A DNA stretch of 64,000 nt, from positions 48,077 through 112,076 of the forward strand of contig NZ_JXBW01000005.1 of the NCBI RefSeq assembly GCF_001447355.1, given 5' to 3'. The stretch is from Alicyclobacillus tolerans. GTDB lineage: Bacteria > Bacillota > Bacilli > Alicyclobacillales > Alicyclobacillaceae. Position 1 is the stretch's first letter. Every line of letters begins with the position of its first letter. Shown here in pieces: positions 17,503 through 25,914 of the stretch. Below the pieces are notes generated by a model. It saw only the letters and a list, made by a program, of their open reading frames with translations. It was not told the DNA's origin and did not search any database. Both the position numbers and the translations under genes were made by a program.

Positions 17503-19542
17503 TCATCGCCAAACTGTGATTGCACAACCTTCGCTGAATGCGAAAGCCTGCTCGCCTTGCGCGACATAGGGCTCTGTTTGTTCAGCAAAGAGGACCCTGG
17601 CCGTTTTAGGTATTCCCGCTCCAAGGCGGTCGGGCGCCGCAAACTGAACCCACACGCGCTCCCCCGTTTGCCCTTCGCGAACATAGCGCAACAAGCCGGG
17701 TTCCGCACGCTCCATCCGCATGAGCCCACCCGCCAAAGCCGGTTCCGAGAGTCGCAGCTTGACCAACCGCTTGACAATGTCCAGCAACGCCTTGTCCTGG
17801 CGGTCCTCGTCCCAAACCATGCCTCCGCGGCACAGCGGATCGGCCCCACCTTGCATGCCGATCTCGTCGCCGTAGTAAATCATCGGAATCCCCGGAGCCG
17901 TCATCAGCAACGCCATGGCCTGCACGACGGCCGCGACCGATCCGCCGGCCAACGTTCGTATCCGCTCGGTGTCGTGGCTCCCTAGCAAATTGAACATCTC
18001 GCGCTGCGCGTGCGCGGTGGGTTCCGCACGCTCCATCCGCATGAGCCCACCCGCCAAAGCCGGTTCCGAGAGTCGCAGCTTGACCAACCGCTTGACAATG
18101 TCCAGCAACGCCTTGTCCTGGCGGTCCTCGTCCCAAACCATGCCTCCGCGGCACAGCGGATCGGCCCCACCTTGCATGCCGATCTCGTCGCCGTAGTAAA
18201 TCATCGGAATCCCCGGAGCCGTCATCAGCAACGCCATGGCCTGCACGACGGCCGCGACCGATCCGCCGGCCAACGTTCGTATCCGCTCGGTGTCGTGGCT
18301 CCCTAGCAAATTGAACATCGCGCGCTGCGCCTGCGCGGGATAAGCAAATTGCCAATCCGTCACGCGCTTTGCGAACTCGTCCTCGGCTACCCTGCCGCGC
18401 ACAAACAAGTCGAGAATGCACTCGCGCAGCGGATAATTCATGACGCCGTCAAATTGATCCCCTTGCAACCAGGGCAAGCTGTTGTGCCATACTTCGCCGA
18501 TGATCAAGGCATCCTGCTTTGCTCGCTTTACCGTTTCGCGAAACTTCCGCCAAAAGACGTGATCGATCTCGTTGGCAACATCCAGCCGCCAGCCATCGAT
18601 GTCGCACTCCTCCAGCCAATATTCGGCCACCTTGAGCATGTAGCGTTCGACCTCTGGATGAGCGAGGTTGAGCTTTGGCATATTGCGCAATTTGATCGCG
18701 AACGTCTCATAATTGACCGCTTTGGTGTCAATCTCATCGCCCTCGATAAAAAACCAGTCCCAATAGCGAGACTTGCGGCCATTGCGAATGACATCCTGAA
18801 ACGGCCGAAAGGAATATCCGCAGTGATTCAATACTGCGTCGAGCACGACGCGCATCCCCCGCGCATGTGCATCAGCCACCAAGGCTCGTAAATCGTCCTT
18901 GGTGCCAAACTGCGGATCTATCTCAAAGTAGTCCGCTGTATCGTACTTATGGTTCGATCCCGCCCGGAAAATGGGGGTCAGGTAGACAAGGCGAATCCCT
19001 AATTCATGCAGGTAATCGAGCCGCTGCCGGATGCCTGCTAAATCGCCGCCGTGAATGCTGGTGGAAGTAGGCGTGTCGTACCAACCACACGCACCTTCCG
19101 GCGTGATCAGCGGATTGCCGTTTGCAAAACGCTCGGGGAAAATTTGATACGCTACCGTTTGATCCACCCAATCCGGTACGGTAAAGACATCGCGCGGGCA
19201 AATGTATGGAATATAAAAGGGCACCGCTTCATCTAGGTCGTGCGCCCATCCCATCTCACCGAACCACTGCGATGCGTTCTCAGCCAAAACAACCTCGAAT
19301 GCGTATTTCAAGCGCCGTGTCGGCACCGGTACATCTGCGACAAAGTAGTCAAAGTGTGTACCTTGCCCCGCGCCTTGCATGGTCAGTACGTCGGAATAGG
19401 TGGTCTCATATTTATCTCCGTAATGCACCCTTATCTCCTGCATCTGATAAGGCCTGTGCACCTGCACGACAAGGCGGACAACCTTTTGCCCAAGCGGGTA
19501 CGCAAAGGGACTATTTGACTGATGCTGCAGACCAATGTCCAT
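17503..19542 (-). CDS. cdaA: Cyclomaltodextrinase/neopullulanase (GH13) with internal tandem duplication
   Basis: 679 codons as read. CBM34-like N-terminal domain, then a GH13_20-type barrel: LDAVLNHCGYS, GWRLDVANE (nucleophile Asp321), GEVWHNS (acid/base Glu350) and LLGSHDTERI (third Asp417). The last block and about 100 following residues occur twice, residues near 413-519 and 520-626, because of a 321-bp tandem duplication at 17698-18338. Without it the protein is 572 aa, the normal length for these dimeric enzymes that open cyclodextrins and cut maltodextrins in the cytoplasm. With it, the barrel's last strands and part of the C-terminal domain would be repeated, probably misfolding. All four catalytic regions survive. 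See findings for the misassembly alternative. Confidence 0.9.
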   Translation of the reverse strand: MDIGLQHQSNSPFAYPLGQKVVRLVVQVHRPYQMQEIRVHYGDKYETTYSDVLTMQGAGQGTHFDYFVADVPVPTRRLKYAFEVVLAENASQWFGEMGWAHDLDEAVPFYIPYICPRDVFTVPDWVDQTVAYQIFPERFANGNPLITPEGACGWYDTPTSTSIHGGDLAGIRQRLDYLHELGIRLVYLTPIFRAGSNHKYDTADYFEIDPQFGTKDDLRALVADAHARGMRVVLDAVLNHCGYSFRPFQDVIRNGRKSRYWDWFFIEGDEIDTKAVNYETFAIKLRNMPKLNLAHPEVERYMLKVAEYWLEECDIDGWRLDVANEIDHVFWRKFRETVKRAKQDALIIGEVWHNSLPWLQGDQFDGVMNYPLRECILDLFVRGRVAEDEFAKRVTDWQFAYPAQAQRAMFNLLGSHDTERIRTLAGGSVAAVVQAMALLMTAPGIPMIYYGDEIGMQGGADPLCRGGMVWDEDRQDKALLDIVKRLVKLRLSEPALAGGLMRMERAEPTAHAQREMFNLLGSHDTERIRTLAGGSVAAVVQAMALLMTAPGIPMIYYGDEIGMQGGADPLCRGGMVWDEDRQDKALLDIVKRLVKLRLSEPALAGGLMRMERAEPGLLRYVREGQTGERVWVQFAAPDRLGAGIPKTARVLFAEQTEPYVAQGEQAFAFSEGCAITVWR
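17698..18338. repeat. 321-bp tandem direct duplication inside cdaA
   Basis: Unit A 17698-18018 and unit B 18019-18338 are identical for about 300 bases; the only mismatches are at 17999 and 18010 (against 18320 and 18331). The period of 321 keeps the reading frame (107 codons). Flanks outside the units are unrelated. No terminal inverted repeats or transposase. Confidence 0.97.
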
Positions 19543-19554
19543 CGGGCCATCTCC

Positions 19555-20580
19555 TTACCCATTGCGCGCTGCGGCGTGAGCGCCGCAGGAATAACGAATG
19601 ACCAACTCAAAGTCCACGATTTCCGAAATGTAAGCCGGGCTCCCCGACTCGATCTGTTTCAATAGCAGTTCGGCACAACGCACCCCTAGTTCATGCATGT
19701 TGACACGGACGCTCGTCAACGCGGGATTGGCCAATTCCGCCAAGCGAATGTCATTAAACCCGACAATCGCCAACTCCTCAGGCATGCGAAAGCCGAGTTC
19801 AGCCGCGGCGCGCATGCCGCCAAACGCGAGTACGTCGTCGGATGCCAGCACGGCCGTCGGACGATCCGACATCGCCAAGAGCCGCATCATGCCCAGATAA
19901 CCGCCTTGTTCAAGGAAAAAGCTCGATACTTCAAGCCTCGGATCCGGCTCAATCCCCGCCTCCAGCAGTGCATTGCGATAACCTGTGACGCGGTCAATCG
20001 TAACCACCATTTCAGAAGCGCCGCCAAGAAAACCAATGCGCCGGTGCCCGAGGTCGATTAAGTGTTTTGTGGCACAGTGTGCGGCCTCCACATTGTCGTT
20101 GTTCACCCAACTCACAGGTATCGGATCAGCAGGACGGCCGAGCAACACAGCCGGAAACTTCTGATCAGACACGCGGCGCAAGACCGGATCGCCCGGGCGC
20201 GTGCCCAAGAGCAACAGCCCATCGACACGCCGACCACGCACCATGCGGTCGACGACCTCTTCCTCGTCGCGAGCAGACGTCGAGAGCACCGTATCGACGC
20301 CGTGCTCGCGCGCCACTTCAGACAACCCGCTCATCCACTCGGCAAAGAACGGGTTGACGAAAAACGGATTCATCGAGGGGGGGATCAAAATCCCGATAGC
20401 GCCAGTGCTATTGGTCACCAATCCGCGTGCAAACACGTTTGGATGGTAATCGAGTTGTTCGAGAGCCTCGCGCACACGTCGCTTTGTCTCCTCCGATATC
20501 CGCGACGAATTCGAGAGCACCCGCGATACAGTCGACGGTGACACATTGGCCAAGCGTGCTACATCTTTGATGGTAGCCAT
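19555..20580 (-). CDS. malR: LacI-family repressor of the maltodextrin genes
   Basis: 341 aa from ATG 20580. N-terminal LacI HTH: MATIKDVARLANVSPSTVSR, hinge RGLVTNSTGAIGILIP, then a periplasmic-binding-type effector domain (about 60-335) with the LASDDVLAFGGMRAA and VGFNDI segments. It lies between malG and cdaA on the same strand, 12 bases upstream of cdaA's start, and in the same order as malR of A. acidocaldarius. The likely targets are the dyads TGCAAACGTTTGCA at 23886-23899 (malE promoter) and GTGCAAACGATTGCAC at 11208-11223 (amyA); maltose or maltodextrin is the expected inducer. Being inside the operon it controls, it would be autoregulated. Confidence 0.88.
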   Translation of the reverse strand: MATIKDVARLANVSPSTVSRVLSNSSRISEETKRRVREALEQLDYHPNVFARGLVTNSTGAIGILIPPSMNPFFVNPFFAEWMSGLSEVAREHGVDTVLSTSARDEEEVVDRMVRGRRVDGLLLLGTRPGDPVLRRVSDQKFPAVLLGRPADPIPVSWVNNDNVEAAHCATKHLIDLGHRRIGFLGGASEMVVTIDRVTGYRNALLEAGIEPDPRLEVSSFFLEQGGYLGMMRLLAMSDRPTAVLASDDVLAFGGMRAAAELGFRMPEELAIVGFNDIRLAELANPALTSVRVNMHELGVRCAELLLKQIESGSPAYISEIVDFELVIRYSCGAHAAARNG

Positions 20581-20618
20581 GGCGTTGATCCCCTCTCAAA
20601 ACACAAATTAGCTTGTCA

Positions 20619-21509
20619 TTATCCTTTCACCGATCCGGCGACCAAACCGGTCGTCAAATACTTTTGCGCCAATGCGAACACAGCGGCGAGCGGAACGGCA
20701 GACAAAAGCGCCGCAGCGGCAAACTCACCCCAGTTCTTTGCGAACTGGCCGCTAATCAAATTGTACATACCGACGCCAAGCGTGTAGTTGCTGGGCGACT
20801 GCAAAATCGTCCCTGCAAACAGGTATTCGCCGAATGCCCCGACGATCGTCAAGAAGAATATGACGACGAGCATCGGTAAACACAGCGGAAGCTGTACGCG
20901 AATAAACCGTTGCCACGTGTTTGCACCATCGATCAGGGCTGCTTCGTCGAGTTCCTTCGGGATTGAGTCCATGAACCCTTTTAACAACCAGACGTTGAAC
21001 GCGCTGGCCCCCAACATCACCAGAATATAGGATCCAAGATAGTCGATCATGTTCAATTTGGCGAGCGCCGAATAAAACGCCGCGATCGACAGGATGTTCG
21101 GAAACATTTGCAACAGCAAGAGCACCATTAAACCGTATTTGCGCCCGTAAAACCGCAGCTTGGAAAACGCGAATGCGGACAGAGCCGTAATGAATGATTG
21201 GGCGATGGCGACCGTTAAGCCAACGATCAAGCTGTTGCGCACCCAAACGAGGAACTGGCCGCCTTGAAACAGCGCTCTGTAGTTCGCAAATGTCGCGTGC
21301 GCCGGGAAAAACGACACTGAGATGTACGAGTTCGACGGGTCGAATGACGCTGTGAAAACGAACCACATCGGGATGAGCACGACGATGATGACCGCCCAGA
21401 TAATGACGCGCGATATCCAAAGGCGCAACAGTTGCCCGGGCTGCAAGCCCCGCTTGCGCGGGCGCGGCGAGGCTCCCGCTTGTGAAAGACTGCGATGCGT
21501 GACCGCCAT
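20619..21509 (-). CDS. malG: Maltodextrin ABC transporter permease MalG
   Basis: 296 aa from ATG 21509, which overlaps the malF stop by one base (TAATG); AGGAGGTCG lies ten bases upstream. Six membrane helices with a large first periplasmic loop, and the EAA loop DEAALIDGANTWQRFIRVQLP that docks on the ATPase. The C-terminus ends LTTGLVAGSVKG, the conserved MalG-type tail. It pairs with MalF to form the channel. No malK is in the operon, so energy must come from an ATPase encoded elsewhere. Confidence 0.93.
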   Translation of the reverse strand: MAVTHRSLSQAGASPRPRKRGLQPGQLLRLWISRVIIWAVIIVVLIPMWFVFTASFDPSNSYISVSFFPAHATFANYRALFQGGQFLVWVRNSLIVGLTVAIAQSFITALSAFAFSKLRFYGRKYGLMVLLLLQMFPNILSIAAFYSALAKLNMIDYLGSYILVMLGASAFNVWLLKGFMDSIPKELDEAALIDGANTWQRFIRVQLPLCLPMLVVIFFLTIVGAFGEYLFAGTILQSPSNYTLGVGMYNLISGQFAKNWGEFAAAALLSAVPLAAVFALAQKYLTTGLVAGSVKG

Positions 21510-22474
21510 TAGGAATCGACCTCCTGGAACGCCCCGGTGTAGCGCATCTGGAGCCAACTGATAAACGCGACGAGAATAAAGAGCAAAACAGCGATGGCAG
21601 AGCCGAGATCGTAACGGTTAAACGACAAGGTCATTTTGTATGCGGCTGAAGCCAGAATGTCAGTTTGCCCAAGGAAAGGATTGTTCGAATTCGGTGGACC
21701 ACCGCCAGTCAGCAGGTAGGTCGCGTTGAAATTGTTAAAGTTAAACGAAAACGACGGAATTAACAGGGGCAAGGAAATGCGCCACACGGATGGCATCGTC
21801 ACGTACCGAAAGACCTGTGTCCAGGTGGCACCGTCGATTTCGGCTGCCTCGTATTGATCCGTCGGGATCGACTGCAATGCACCTAGACAAACCGTCATCA
21901 TATATGGAAATCCAGCCCACACGTTTGCGATGATGATGGCCACCCGCCCCCATGTCGCGTTGGTCAACCACGGAATGCGTGGCAAGCCAAAAACGCCGTG
22001 GAGCAGGCCGTTGATCTGGCCATATTGGTCGTTGAGCAGCCCCTGCCAGGCAAGCATTGTGATGAGCGTGGGAACGGCCCAAGGAATGATGAGCAAGGTC
22101 CGATATACCGTGGCTTCCCGCATATGCTTGTTATTTAATAACACCGCAAGCGCAAGCCCTACCAAGTAGCTGAAACCAGTGGCACACAACGCGTAGACGA
22201 TGGTCCAAATGAGCGTCGGTATGAACAAATTCGATAGCGGATCGTGCGGGTTGAGCAGCTCTTTATAGTTCTGCAGGCCCACGAACTGATAGGAAGTAAA
22301 ATGCATCTGATTGAAATTTGTAAACGAGATATAAATCGTATAGAAGATCGGGACAATACTTAAAACGCATATTGTCACGAGCGCCGGAGATAGATATCCG
22401 TACGCCACCCAATCCACTTTGCGGCGCCGCTTGCGAGCTACTGGTGTCGTTCCCGTCTGTGCAACAGCAGCCAC
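21509..22474 (-). CDS. malF: Maltodextrin ABC transporter permease MalF
   Basis: 321 aa from GTG 22474, chosen for the GGAGGTGG site eight bases upstream. The N-terminus is basic (RKRRRK) before the first helix at about 20; six or more helices follow. The EAA loop reads EAAEIDGATWTQVFRYVTMP, and the TGGGPPNSNNPFLGQTDILASAAYKM segment is characteristic of MalF-type subunits in Gram-positives. Unlike the E. coli protein it lacks the long P2 loop, as usual for Firmicutes. A hairpin at 22499-22524 separates it from malE. The stop overlaps the malG start, giving translational coupling. Confidence 0.93.
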   Translation of the reverse strand: MAAVAQTGTTPVARKRRRKVDWVAYGYLSPALVTICVLSIVPIFYTIYISFTNFNQMHFTSYQFVGLQNYKELLNPHDPLSNLFIPTLIWTIVYALCATGFSYLVGLALAVLLNNKHMREATVYRTLLIIPWAVPTLITMLAWQGLLNDQYGQINGLLHGVFGLPRIPWLTNATWGRVAIIIANVWAGFPYMMTVCLGALQSIPTDQYEAAEIDGATWTQVFRYVTMPSVWRISLPLLIPSFSFNFNNFNATYLLTGGGPPNSNNPFLGQTDILASAAYKMTLSFNRYDLGSAIAVLLFILVAFISWLQMRYTGAFQEVDS

Positions 22475-22498
22475 GTGTACCACCTCCAGATATAGCAA

Positions 22499-22524
22499 GA
22501 GCCGACCAGCGGGGCGGCCGGCTC
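22499..22524 (-). promoter_or_regulatory. Intercistronic stem-loop between malE and malF
   Basis: GAGCCGACC (22499-22507) pairs with GGCCGGCTC (22516-22524), one mismatch, eight-base loop. No T-run. Probably protects the malE message and reduces read-through to the permeases. Confidence 0.6.
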
Positions 22525-22547
22525 CTGAAACAAGCTGTCACGACGGT

Positions 22548-23828
22548 TTATCCTTGGGCCAAGATGCCCTTTTGGATGTTTTGCACAAAGTCTTTACCGC
22601 CTTGTTGCGGCGACACCTTGCCCGCGATGATATTCTGCAGGATGGTGTCCGCTGTCCACACTGCTTGCATTTGTGGGATGTTCGGCATCGGCACCGAGTT
22701 TTTCAAAGCCGCCGTGAACGCCTTAAATGCAGGATTGTTTTGTACGGCTGGCGATTTCTGTACACTCACAAGAGCCGGGATCTGTTGTGAATCCGAGAAG
22801 TACGTCTTTTGCGCACTCGCATTGGTCAAAGCTTGCACCAGACTCCAGTCCGCTGGCTGCGTCTTGCTTTCCTTGTTGACAAACGCCGTGATCACCCCGA
22901 GGAACGGAGTCGCAGGTTTCCCGTTTGGCAACGTCGGCCATGGCGTGATGCCGTAGTCGATTTTTGCCTTTTCGATGTCGCCCGTATCCCACGGACCACT
23001 GACATACATGCCAATCTTGCCGGCCAAAAACTGCGCCTTGGCGATAGAACCGTTCACGCTTGGCGTCATCCACTTGTATTTGCTGTCCATGTCATGCATC
23101 AACGCATACGCTTTGACCGATCCGCTGTTATCAAGACCGATGTCGTTGGGATTTAACGTGCCGTTTGTATCCTTGAACACATAACCGCCCATGCCGCCAA
23201 TCAGCGCATAATCGAAATACAGGTTTGCCTGATCATACATGAAGCCATGCGCATTCGCGTCCTTCACAAACGCAGCCCAGGTGGTCGGTGCTTGTGGCAC
23301 TAACTTTTTGTTGTAGTACAGAGCCGCAACCTGAACGGAGACCGGCACAGAGTACATCGTGCCATTGACTTTCACGGCGTCCAAAGTATTTGCCGCATAC
23401 GCCTTCGTATTGATAATGCTGTTTGGCACGGACGCCATCAGACCTTCTTCGGCAAACGTCCCGTTGTTGTCATGCGGCATGCCAAACACGACATCGGGGC
23501 CTTTGCCCGTGCGCGCCGCCGTCGCGTAAAACTGAAATCCCTTAGGATTGGAGCTTTGGTCGACGACATTGACCGAGTCGCCATGTTGCTTTGCCCATGC
23601 CTGCGCGATTTTCTTGACGTCGGTGAGCTGAGGACCACCGGCCCAAGACCAGACGGTGATGGTCTGCCCTTTCGGCAACGTGCTAGCGGCGCCAGTATCG
23701 GCTTGGCCTGTGCTGGTGTTTGCAGCATTGGCTGTGTTGGTGCCGCTGTTTGTGCCGCAACCGGCTAAAACGCCGCCGGCTAGCGCAAACGCCGCCACAC
23801 CCGTCGTGACGATTTGCCACTTTTTCAT
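22548..23828 (-). CDS. malE: Maltose/maltodextrin-binding lipoprotein MalE
   Basis: 426 aa from ATG 23828 (GGGGGAGTTTTGAG upstream). The signal ends in the lipobox VLAGC (Cys24), then an Asn/Thr/Ala-rich linker about 25 residues long. The mature part is an SBP_bac_1 domain with QTITVWSWAGGP, GPDVVFGMPHD, and GKIGMYVSGPWDTGDI. In A. acidocaldarius the homologue is an acid-tolerant maltose/maltodextrin receptor exposed to pH near 3, which suits the acidic, Lys-poor surface hinted at here. First gene of the operon; preceded by a clear promoter (23903-23931) with an overlapping dyad operator (23886-23899). Confidence 0.93.
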   Translation of the reverse strand: MKKWQIVTTGVAAFALAGGVLAGCGTNSGTNTANAANTSTGQADTGAASTLPKGQTITVWSWAGGPQLTDVKKIAQAWAKQHGDSVNVVDQSSNPKGFQFYATAARTGKGPDVVFGMPHDNNGTFAEEGLMASVPNSIINTKAYAANTLDAVKVNGTMYSVPVSVQVAALYYNKKLVPQAPTTWAAFVKDANAHGFMYDQANLYFDYALIGGMGGYVFKDTNGTLNPNDIGLDNSGSVKAYALMHDMDSKYKWMTPSVNGSIAKAQFLAGKIGMYVSGPWDTGDIEKAKIDYGITPWPTLPNGKPATPFLGVITAFVNKESKTQPADWSLVQALTNASAQKTYFSDSQQIPALVSVQKSPAVQNNPAFKAFTAALKNSVPMPNIPQMQAVWTADTILQNIIAGKVSPQQGGKDFVQNIQKGILAQG

Positions 23829-23884
23829 CTCAAAACTCCCCCTTGAAATACACAACTCTTTTTTTCCTAGGACTGACTGAGATG

Positions 23885-23900
23885 ATGCAAACGTTTGCAC
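23885..23900 (-). promoter_or_regulatory. MalR-type operator in the malE promoter
   Basis: TGCAAACGTTTGCA (23886-23899) is a perfect 14-bp palindrome with central CG, starting four bases downstream of the -10 hexamer, so a bound repressor would cover the transcription start. Confidence 0.85.
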
Positions 23901-23902
23901 GT

Positions 23903-23931
23903 AGTATACCGCTTACATAAGGCGCGATCAA
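23903..23931 (-). promoter_or_regulatory. Sigma-A promoter of the mal operon
   Basis: Minus strand: TTGATC (23926-23931), 17 bases, TATACT (23903-23908). Immediately followed by the operator dyad. Confidence 0.75.
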
Positions 23932-24173
23932 GAGTCAATTTTGTCTTTCTATATCCACAAATCATTTTCATAACAGGTATATGAATAGCGCTATATCATT
24001 TTCCGCAGGAAGACACGTTCTGTTCAAACGTTACCACAAGCATGAAGGATTGGTCGGTAATCCACAGGCAAATGTAGCTCCGTGGCCACGTTTCTTGTAT
24101 TCCTGCGACAACTGATACAATGGCGATAGATGTGATGCTCCATATTGAAGGCGCAGTGCAGGAGGTTGCCGAT

Positions 24174-24320
24174 ATGTCACTTGATCCAGTGATTCGCGAA
24201 TTCCTCGACCGCTTACACGCGATACCCACACCCCCACTGACCAATATGACTGTGCAGGAATACCGCCAACGCCAAATGCTCAATTCTGCGCCCAACATGC
24301 CGATGAAGGAGAGACAATAG
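24174..24320 (+). pseudogene. 48-aa remnant of an EST2/HSL-type esterase N-terminus
   Basis: ATG 24174 follows GGAGG by eight bases, so the reading frame is probably still translated. MSLDPVIREFLDRLHAIPTP, and the following VQEYRQRQ segment, resemble the N-terminal cap of hormone-sensitive-lipase-type esterases such as Alicyclobacillus EST2 (which, as I recall it, begins MPLDPVIQQVLDQLNRMPAP). The frame then ends at TAG 24318-24320, directly abutting the ATG of the pirin gene; the alpha/beta-hydrolase body (HGGG, GDSAGG) is absent. This looks like a truncated esterase whose rest was replaced, now perhaps serving as a leader peptide coupled to pirin translation. Similarity judged from memory. 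Confidence 0.6.
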
Positions 24321-25076
24321 ATGACTTGGTTAAAATACCCTGGGGGACAACGCGCAAGCACGATGGGACAGGAGCATGCCCGCGTCTTTCCCACGCGCCA
24401 CACGCCCTACATCGATCCGTTTTTATTGCTTGATCACTTTGCAGTTGAAAAGCCTTACGGCTTTCCGGATCATCCGCATCGCGGCTTTGAAATTTTGACA
24501 TATGTCCTGGAAGGGGCATTGGCCCATGCAGACAGCGCGGGCCACGAGAGCGTCATACCGGCAGGAGGTGTACAACACGTAGTAGCCGGCAAGGGCATTG
24601 TACATTCCGAGATGCCGGGCACCGACGGGATCGACAGCGGATTGCAACTTTGGATTAACCTGCCGCGCAGTGAAAAAGGGATCGATCCCGGTTACGAGGA
24701 CATCATGCCTGCCGCACTACCGCGCGAACAGATTACCCCAGGTGTTGAGCGCACATGGATTGTCGGTGGATTGTCACCTGTCAAGACGCGCAGGTCCATG
24801 CAGTTTGAAGATGTGGCCATTGCTGCAGGACAGACACACACGTTGCAGGTACCGACAGGCTACCAAGGATTTATCTACGTTCTTGCCGGCCACGGCTATC
24901 TGGGGGAGGATGAAACGCCCATCAACAAAGGAGATCTACTCGTCTTCATGGCTAACGGCGACGTCGAGAGCCTGCCACTGACGCCGGTACGCGCGGAAGA
25001 TGATGTGCGGGCCGTGTTTGTGTTCGGCGAGCCTGTCGGCGAACGTCCCATCTTCAATGGACCCTTCGTAGATTAA
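24321..25076 (+). CDS. Pirin-family bicupin protein
   Basis: 251 aa from ATG 24321, with GGAGAG upstream and directly after the TAG of the 48-aa remnant. The N-terminal cupin shows the pirin metal signature: FLLLDHFAVEKPYGFPDHPHRGFEILTYVLEG with His residues near 52-54, followed by GGVQHVVAGKGIVHSEMP. The second cupin, about 150-235, carries LAGHGYLGEDE. Bacterial pirins bind Fe or other metals; some have quercetin 2,3-dioxygenase activity, others bind transcription or metabolic proteins. Actual role here unknown. A hairpin at 25093-25121 separates it from the convergent Nudix gene. Confidence 0.88.
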   Translation: MTWLKYPGGQRASTMGQEHARVFPTRHTPYIDPFLLLDHFAVEKPYGFPDHPHRGFEILTYVLEGALAHADSAGHESVIPAGGVQHVVAGKGIVHSEMPGTDGIDSGLQLWINLPRSEKGIDPGYEDIMPAALPREQITPGVERTWIVGGLSPVKTRRSMQFEDVAIAAGQTHTLQVPTGYQGFIYVLAGHGYLGEDETPINKGDLLVFMANGDVESLPLTPVRAEDDVRAVFVFGEPVGERPIFNGPFVD

Positions 25077-25092
25077 GACAGACGCCCGGGGT

Positions 25093-25121
25093 AAGGGGTA
25101 CATGTGCTGCATGTGCCCCTT
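25093..25121. terminator. Terminator-like hairpin between pirin and Nudix genes
   Basis: AAGGGGTACATG (25093-25104) pairs throughout with CATGTGCCCCTT (25110-25121), one G-U pair, five-base loop. Sits between convergent stops; short T-rich run only. Confidence 0.6.
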
Positions 25122-25129
25122 GATTCTCA

Positions 25130-25747
25130 TCATAGAACGTGAAAGTACTGCCAGAGCAAGCGGTAATAATCGGGCTCTCTGTGGACGAGATCAACCATTT
25201 GCACCTCACAGACATGATGCATCCACCCTTCATCGGTCCACTGCGCCCCGTCGAGAACGGCGCTTTGTGACTTGCCGTCGACCAACTCCTTAAAACTGTG
25301 CACCGCAATTCGGTAGAGCCCACTCACTTCATCGGCAGCCACTTGAAACCTGTGCACGTCGTGCACGTATCCACAGCGTAGGACGAAGACATGGCTGAAT
25401 TCATTGTCAATAACGCCATTCTTACGAAAGTGATGCCTCGCCAGCCCAAGCTTGACGAGTTGACTAGGAGCAATCGCAACTCCAAGTTCCTCTTGTAGCT
25501 CGCGTACGCCGTCCTCCGGCAATTCCCCTGCCGCCAGGTGCCCTGCACAGCTCACGTCCCATTTACCTGGGTTCGTGTCCTTACTCGGGTGCCGCCGCTG
25601 CAGCAACAACATGTCTTCCCCAGCGATACTGTCGCACAGCCAACAATGAAACGTCTGGTGCCACCACCCCGCCTCATGCACTTGGGAACGCGGTGCCGTA
25701 CCTATGCGGTTCATCTGTTCATCCAAGACGTCGAGCAACTCGTCCAT
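25130..25747 (-). CDS. Nudix hydrolase (Idi-like/YfcD-like)
   Basis: 205 aa starting at ATG 25747; the upstream site (GGACGTGACACG) is weak. The Nudix box reads GHLAAGELPEDGVRELQEELGV (Gx5Ex7REUxEExGU satisfied) at about 69-90. The segments HQTFHCWLCD, LLLQRRHPSKDTNPGKWDVSCAGH and NEFSHVFVLRCG are typical of the group annotated as isopentenyl-diphosphate isomerase-like Nudix proteins, though the Cys/Glu pair of true Idi enzymes is not evident. Substrate unknown; probably a nucleoside-diphosphate-linked compound. Convergent with the pirin gene and divergent from the MFS gene. Confidence 0.85.
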   Translation of the reverse strand: MDELLDVLDEQMNRIGTAPRSQVHEAGWWHQTFHCWLCDSIAGEDMLLLQRRHPSKDTNPGKWDVSCAGHLAAGELPEDGVRELQEELGVAIAPSQLVKLGLARHHFRKNGVIDNEFSHVFVLRCGYVHDVHRFQVAADEVSGLYRIAVHSFKELVDGKSQSAVLDGAQWTDEGWMHHVCEVQMVDLVHREPDYYRLLWQYFHVL

Positions 25748-25914
25748 CGTGTCACGTCCGTTTCCGTATCCTTTTGTCTTTCATCATAACACGCTGTTCT
25801 TATCTGAACCGACGCGCTGGTCTAGGCCTAAGACGCATCTAGCCCCGTGCCCCGAGATGGAGTACGATGGATCACAGTCTCGCTAACGGATTCCCCATCA
25901 AGGAGGTTGTTCTG

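Noticed and set aside
17698..18338. Tandem direct repeats as a mobile element or CRISPR-like array
   Set aside because: Only two units, no spacers, no inverted ends, no target-site duplication, and the repeated DNA is ordinary coding sequence.
17606..18421. 271-codon alternative frame across the cdaA duplication
   Set aside because: It repeats only because the DNA repeats; composition is Arg/Gly-rich shadow and the GH13 frame is intact through the region.
20415..20435. GCAAACACGTTTG inside malR as a third MalR operator
   Set aside because: Half-site spacing differs from the two promoter sites and it lies in the repressor coding sequence.
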